Assembly (NCBI GenBank): GCA_054601695.1
Contig: BAAHQB010000029.1
Span: 682,001 to 746,000 of the forward strand
DNA: 64,000 nt
DNA from: Amorphochlora amoebiformis
Taxonomy: Eukaryota > Cercozoa > Chlorarachniophyceae
Direction: 5' to 3'
In this document: positions 61,911 to 64,000 of the stretch, piece after piece
How positions within the stretch are numbered: position 1 is the first letter of the stretch
Layout of the letters: each line of letters begins with the position of its first letter
The notes under the pieces: model-generated
What the model was told of the DNA's origin: nothing
Seen by the model: the letters and a program-made list of their open reading frames with translations, nothing else
Database searches by the model: none
Made by a program: the position numbers and the translations under genes

Positions 61911-63725
61911 ATGTCGTCGAAGGCCGACGCCGAGGTCGAGAGATTGAAACGCAAGAAATACAACAAAAAATGCTTCACGTGTGCGAATGGGAACTCGAGT
62001 TACGTCTTGACTCCACACTACATCTTCGTTTGCCACACTTGCAGCGGCATTCTGTAAGTTTTTTTTCAAAACCTTTGGCTCGGTGTTGAGTCTGCCAACC
62101 TCCGTAGGCGCGAGAAGGTGGGATACAAGGCACGCGGGATTTCTATGACTACCTGGACACAAAAAGACGTCGCGGATTTAAAAAATGGGGGAAATAAGGT
62201 AAGTCCGGGCGAGTTTTCCGACTAAGGGAAATCTGATAATGTGTTCGTAGGCCGCGAAAAAGACTTGGCTGGGAAAGTACGATGAGGATAAAAACCCCAA
62301 ACCTGTATCTCAGCAAGACGTCCGCAAGTTCATCGGTCAGACTACCTTCATTACCCAGTGACAATCATGACGAAAATAATCTCGATTCAGACGACGTTTT
62401 TGAGAAGAAGAAGTACTATAAAAAGCGTAAAAGCGGTCGAAAGAGCGAGACCAAGGCCCACGCCGAGGAAGCTGCGAGGGCTGCGGTTGCTGCTTCCACA
62501 ACCTTCTCCCTGGAAGATGAAGATTCAGCCCCGGTAGATGGCAGATAATAGTTCACAACTGTTCAACTGAACATCTTCATAATACAGGAACCAGTAGTCC
62601 CTGCCAAGAGCGGTTCCGCTCCAACAGGGGGAGGCATCAACTTTCTGGAATTTGTGGTTGATGATGAGGGTCCTACAGTGAACGAGCCTGAAAAGACAGA
62701 GTATTTCCTCAAATAATCTTAAAAGACTTGGCTCACTGAGCCCAATCATCAGGGAAAAAGAACCCCAGAAGAACGCTGTTGGAGGGCTAGGTATCTATGG
62801 TACAAGCGAACTGAAGACCCAACCACCAGAGGCAAACGGAAAATCTTTCGGAGCCGTAGTTACTGATATTGCGTATGTGGGACGGAACGGTACAATTAAC
62901 GTTGGGTGTTGTGTGGTTTACCTACCTAAGTTGATTTATTGCAGGTTCTGCTAATAACGGACTCACAGATATGTTAGGTGACCTGATCGACCAACCCAGC
63001 GGAAAAGCGAATGGTATTCAATCTTGGCACTTTCCTAGTATCTGAGACTGATGTATACAGGTGGTACAGCTGTTGACGCCCTCGTATCAGAGTTTAAGCG
63101 GGTGAGTCATCATTGCTCACCACTTGTGGTTTTCTCCTTACAGTGACCTCTATAGGTGATGGAGCACTTCAATATCATGAATAGGGCTGAGATGGAAAGC
63201 ACTATCCAAAGCGCTATGACTAGGGTATTTCCATTTCCATCCCCGAACCATGATTGAAAAATTTAATAAGCAGATTCATTCAGATATACGGCCCCTCTCA
63301 CGCTCCTGCTCCCGCTCCGGCATTCAATGGAGGTGATTCATGAAGAGTTTTCAAATGTATCACAGCATAAATCGATATACCTCAGGTCTGGATCCCGCTG
63401 CTGCCTTCAATGGAGGTGCAGAGTAATCACGTGTTTAGTACCACTGCTTGACTCAGTAACTTTTAGGTCCAACGCCCACCCCAGTAGCAAACAATGCCAG
63501 ATTCGCTCCTGCACCGATGCCTAAGACCAATACTGCGACACCCTGGGGTTAGTCACCTCCTGTACATGGTGTTCGATGGTAACAGTTTAATTTTAGGAGC
63601 CAACGAGGGTCCCTTCTCGTCGAATACGCCGAAGGAGGAGCGATCATCAGGAAATCCATTTGATGCAGTTGACAACGGTCAAATGTCTACCTTCGATCCA
63701 TCAATGCCAAACCCCTTCGCAATGG
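61911..63725 (+). CDS. ArfGAP with NPF motifs (AGFG/SMAP-like), 3' end outside the window
   Basis: Exons: 61911..62053, 62108..62198, 62251..62335, 62391..62533, 62588..62700, 62753..62889, 62945..63013, 63061..63101, 63156..63224, 63284..63332, 63386..63415, 63467..63547, 63597..63725; 393 aa so far, then the (TA)n intron runs off the end. All introns inside are 47-59 nt and all phases fit. The ArfGAP zinc finger is clear: CFTC...CHTCSGIL, followed by MTTWTQKDV and NGGNK, then VRKFIDD and FEKKKYY. The arginine finger expected after the last Cys pair is probably the R of LREKVG. ArfGAPs stimulate GTP hydrolysis by Arf on membranes. Residues further on are Ala/Pro/Gly-rich, and two NPF motifs (GNPFD, PNPFAMG) in the last exon are the type bound by EH domains in endocytosis. 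A start at 61911 gives the usual length before the finger. Confidence 0.9.

Positions 63726-64000
<275 letters not shown>

Overview
This is nuclear DNA of a eukaryote, most likely a protist with very repeat-rich introns. The evidence is split genes with GT-AG introns, the standard genetic code (TAA, TAG and TGA all used as stops), a spliceosomal helicase, and large amounts of TTAGGG/CCCTAA telomere-type repeat inside genes. I cannot name the species. Most of the 64 kb is (TA)n, (CT)n and CCCTAA repeat. The coding sequence is short exons (about 15 to 230 nt) buried in it. I built gene models by hand, by requiring GT/AG borders and matching codon phase from exon to exon.

Layout: (1) 1-6869, + strand, 3' part of a gene with at least two WW domains. 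(2) 7297-11824, - strand, DHX8/Prp22 splicing helicase in only three large exons. (3) 12238-32624, + strand, a gene of about 33 exons reading WW - proline-rich - WH2 - PH - RhoGAP. (4) 33339 to about 39139, - strand, an FtsJ/RrmJ-type class I methyltransferase; its 5' end is not resolved. (5) 42403-45136, - strand, a small basic protein of 176 aa that I do not recognise. (6) 45448-60408, + strand, a lysine-rich protein with an RRM. (7) 61911 to beyond the window, + strand, an ArfGAP with NPF motifs (AGFG/SMAP-like). Genes 2/3 and 5/6 diverge from short shared promoter regions. Genes 1/2 and 3/4 converge on CTAG-dense spacers.

The most unusual signal is intron architecture. Introns are bimodal: about 46-60 nt in gene 7 and parts of genes 3 and 5, versus hundreds of bases to over 1 kb elsewhere. 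The long introns are made of (TA)n, sense-strand polypyrimidine, telomere repeats, and repeated partial copies ('echoes') of the neighbouring exon edge with its splice site. Echoes of an exon's 5' edge lie upstream of it and echoes of its 3' edge lie downstream. Many acceptors are the end of a CCCTAA array (for example ...CCCTAG|exon), and one donor is the start of a TTAGGG array. A motif of about 45 bp recurs four times inside telomere-repeat tracts.

Functionally the window is a mixture: RNA processing (DHX8, an RNA-type methyltransferase, the RRM protein) and small-GTPase or actin signalling (RhoGAP, ArfGAP). I see no mobile-element ORF, tRNA, rRNA or CRISPR array.
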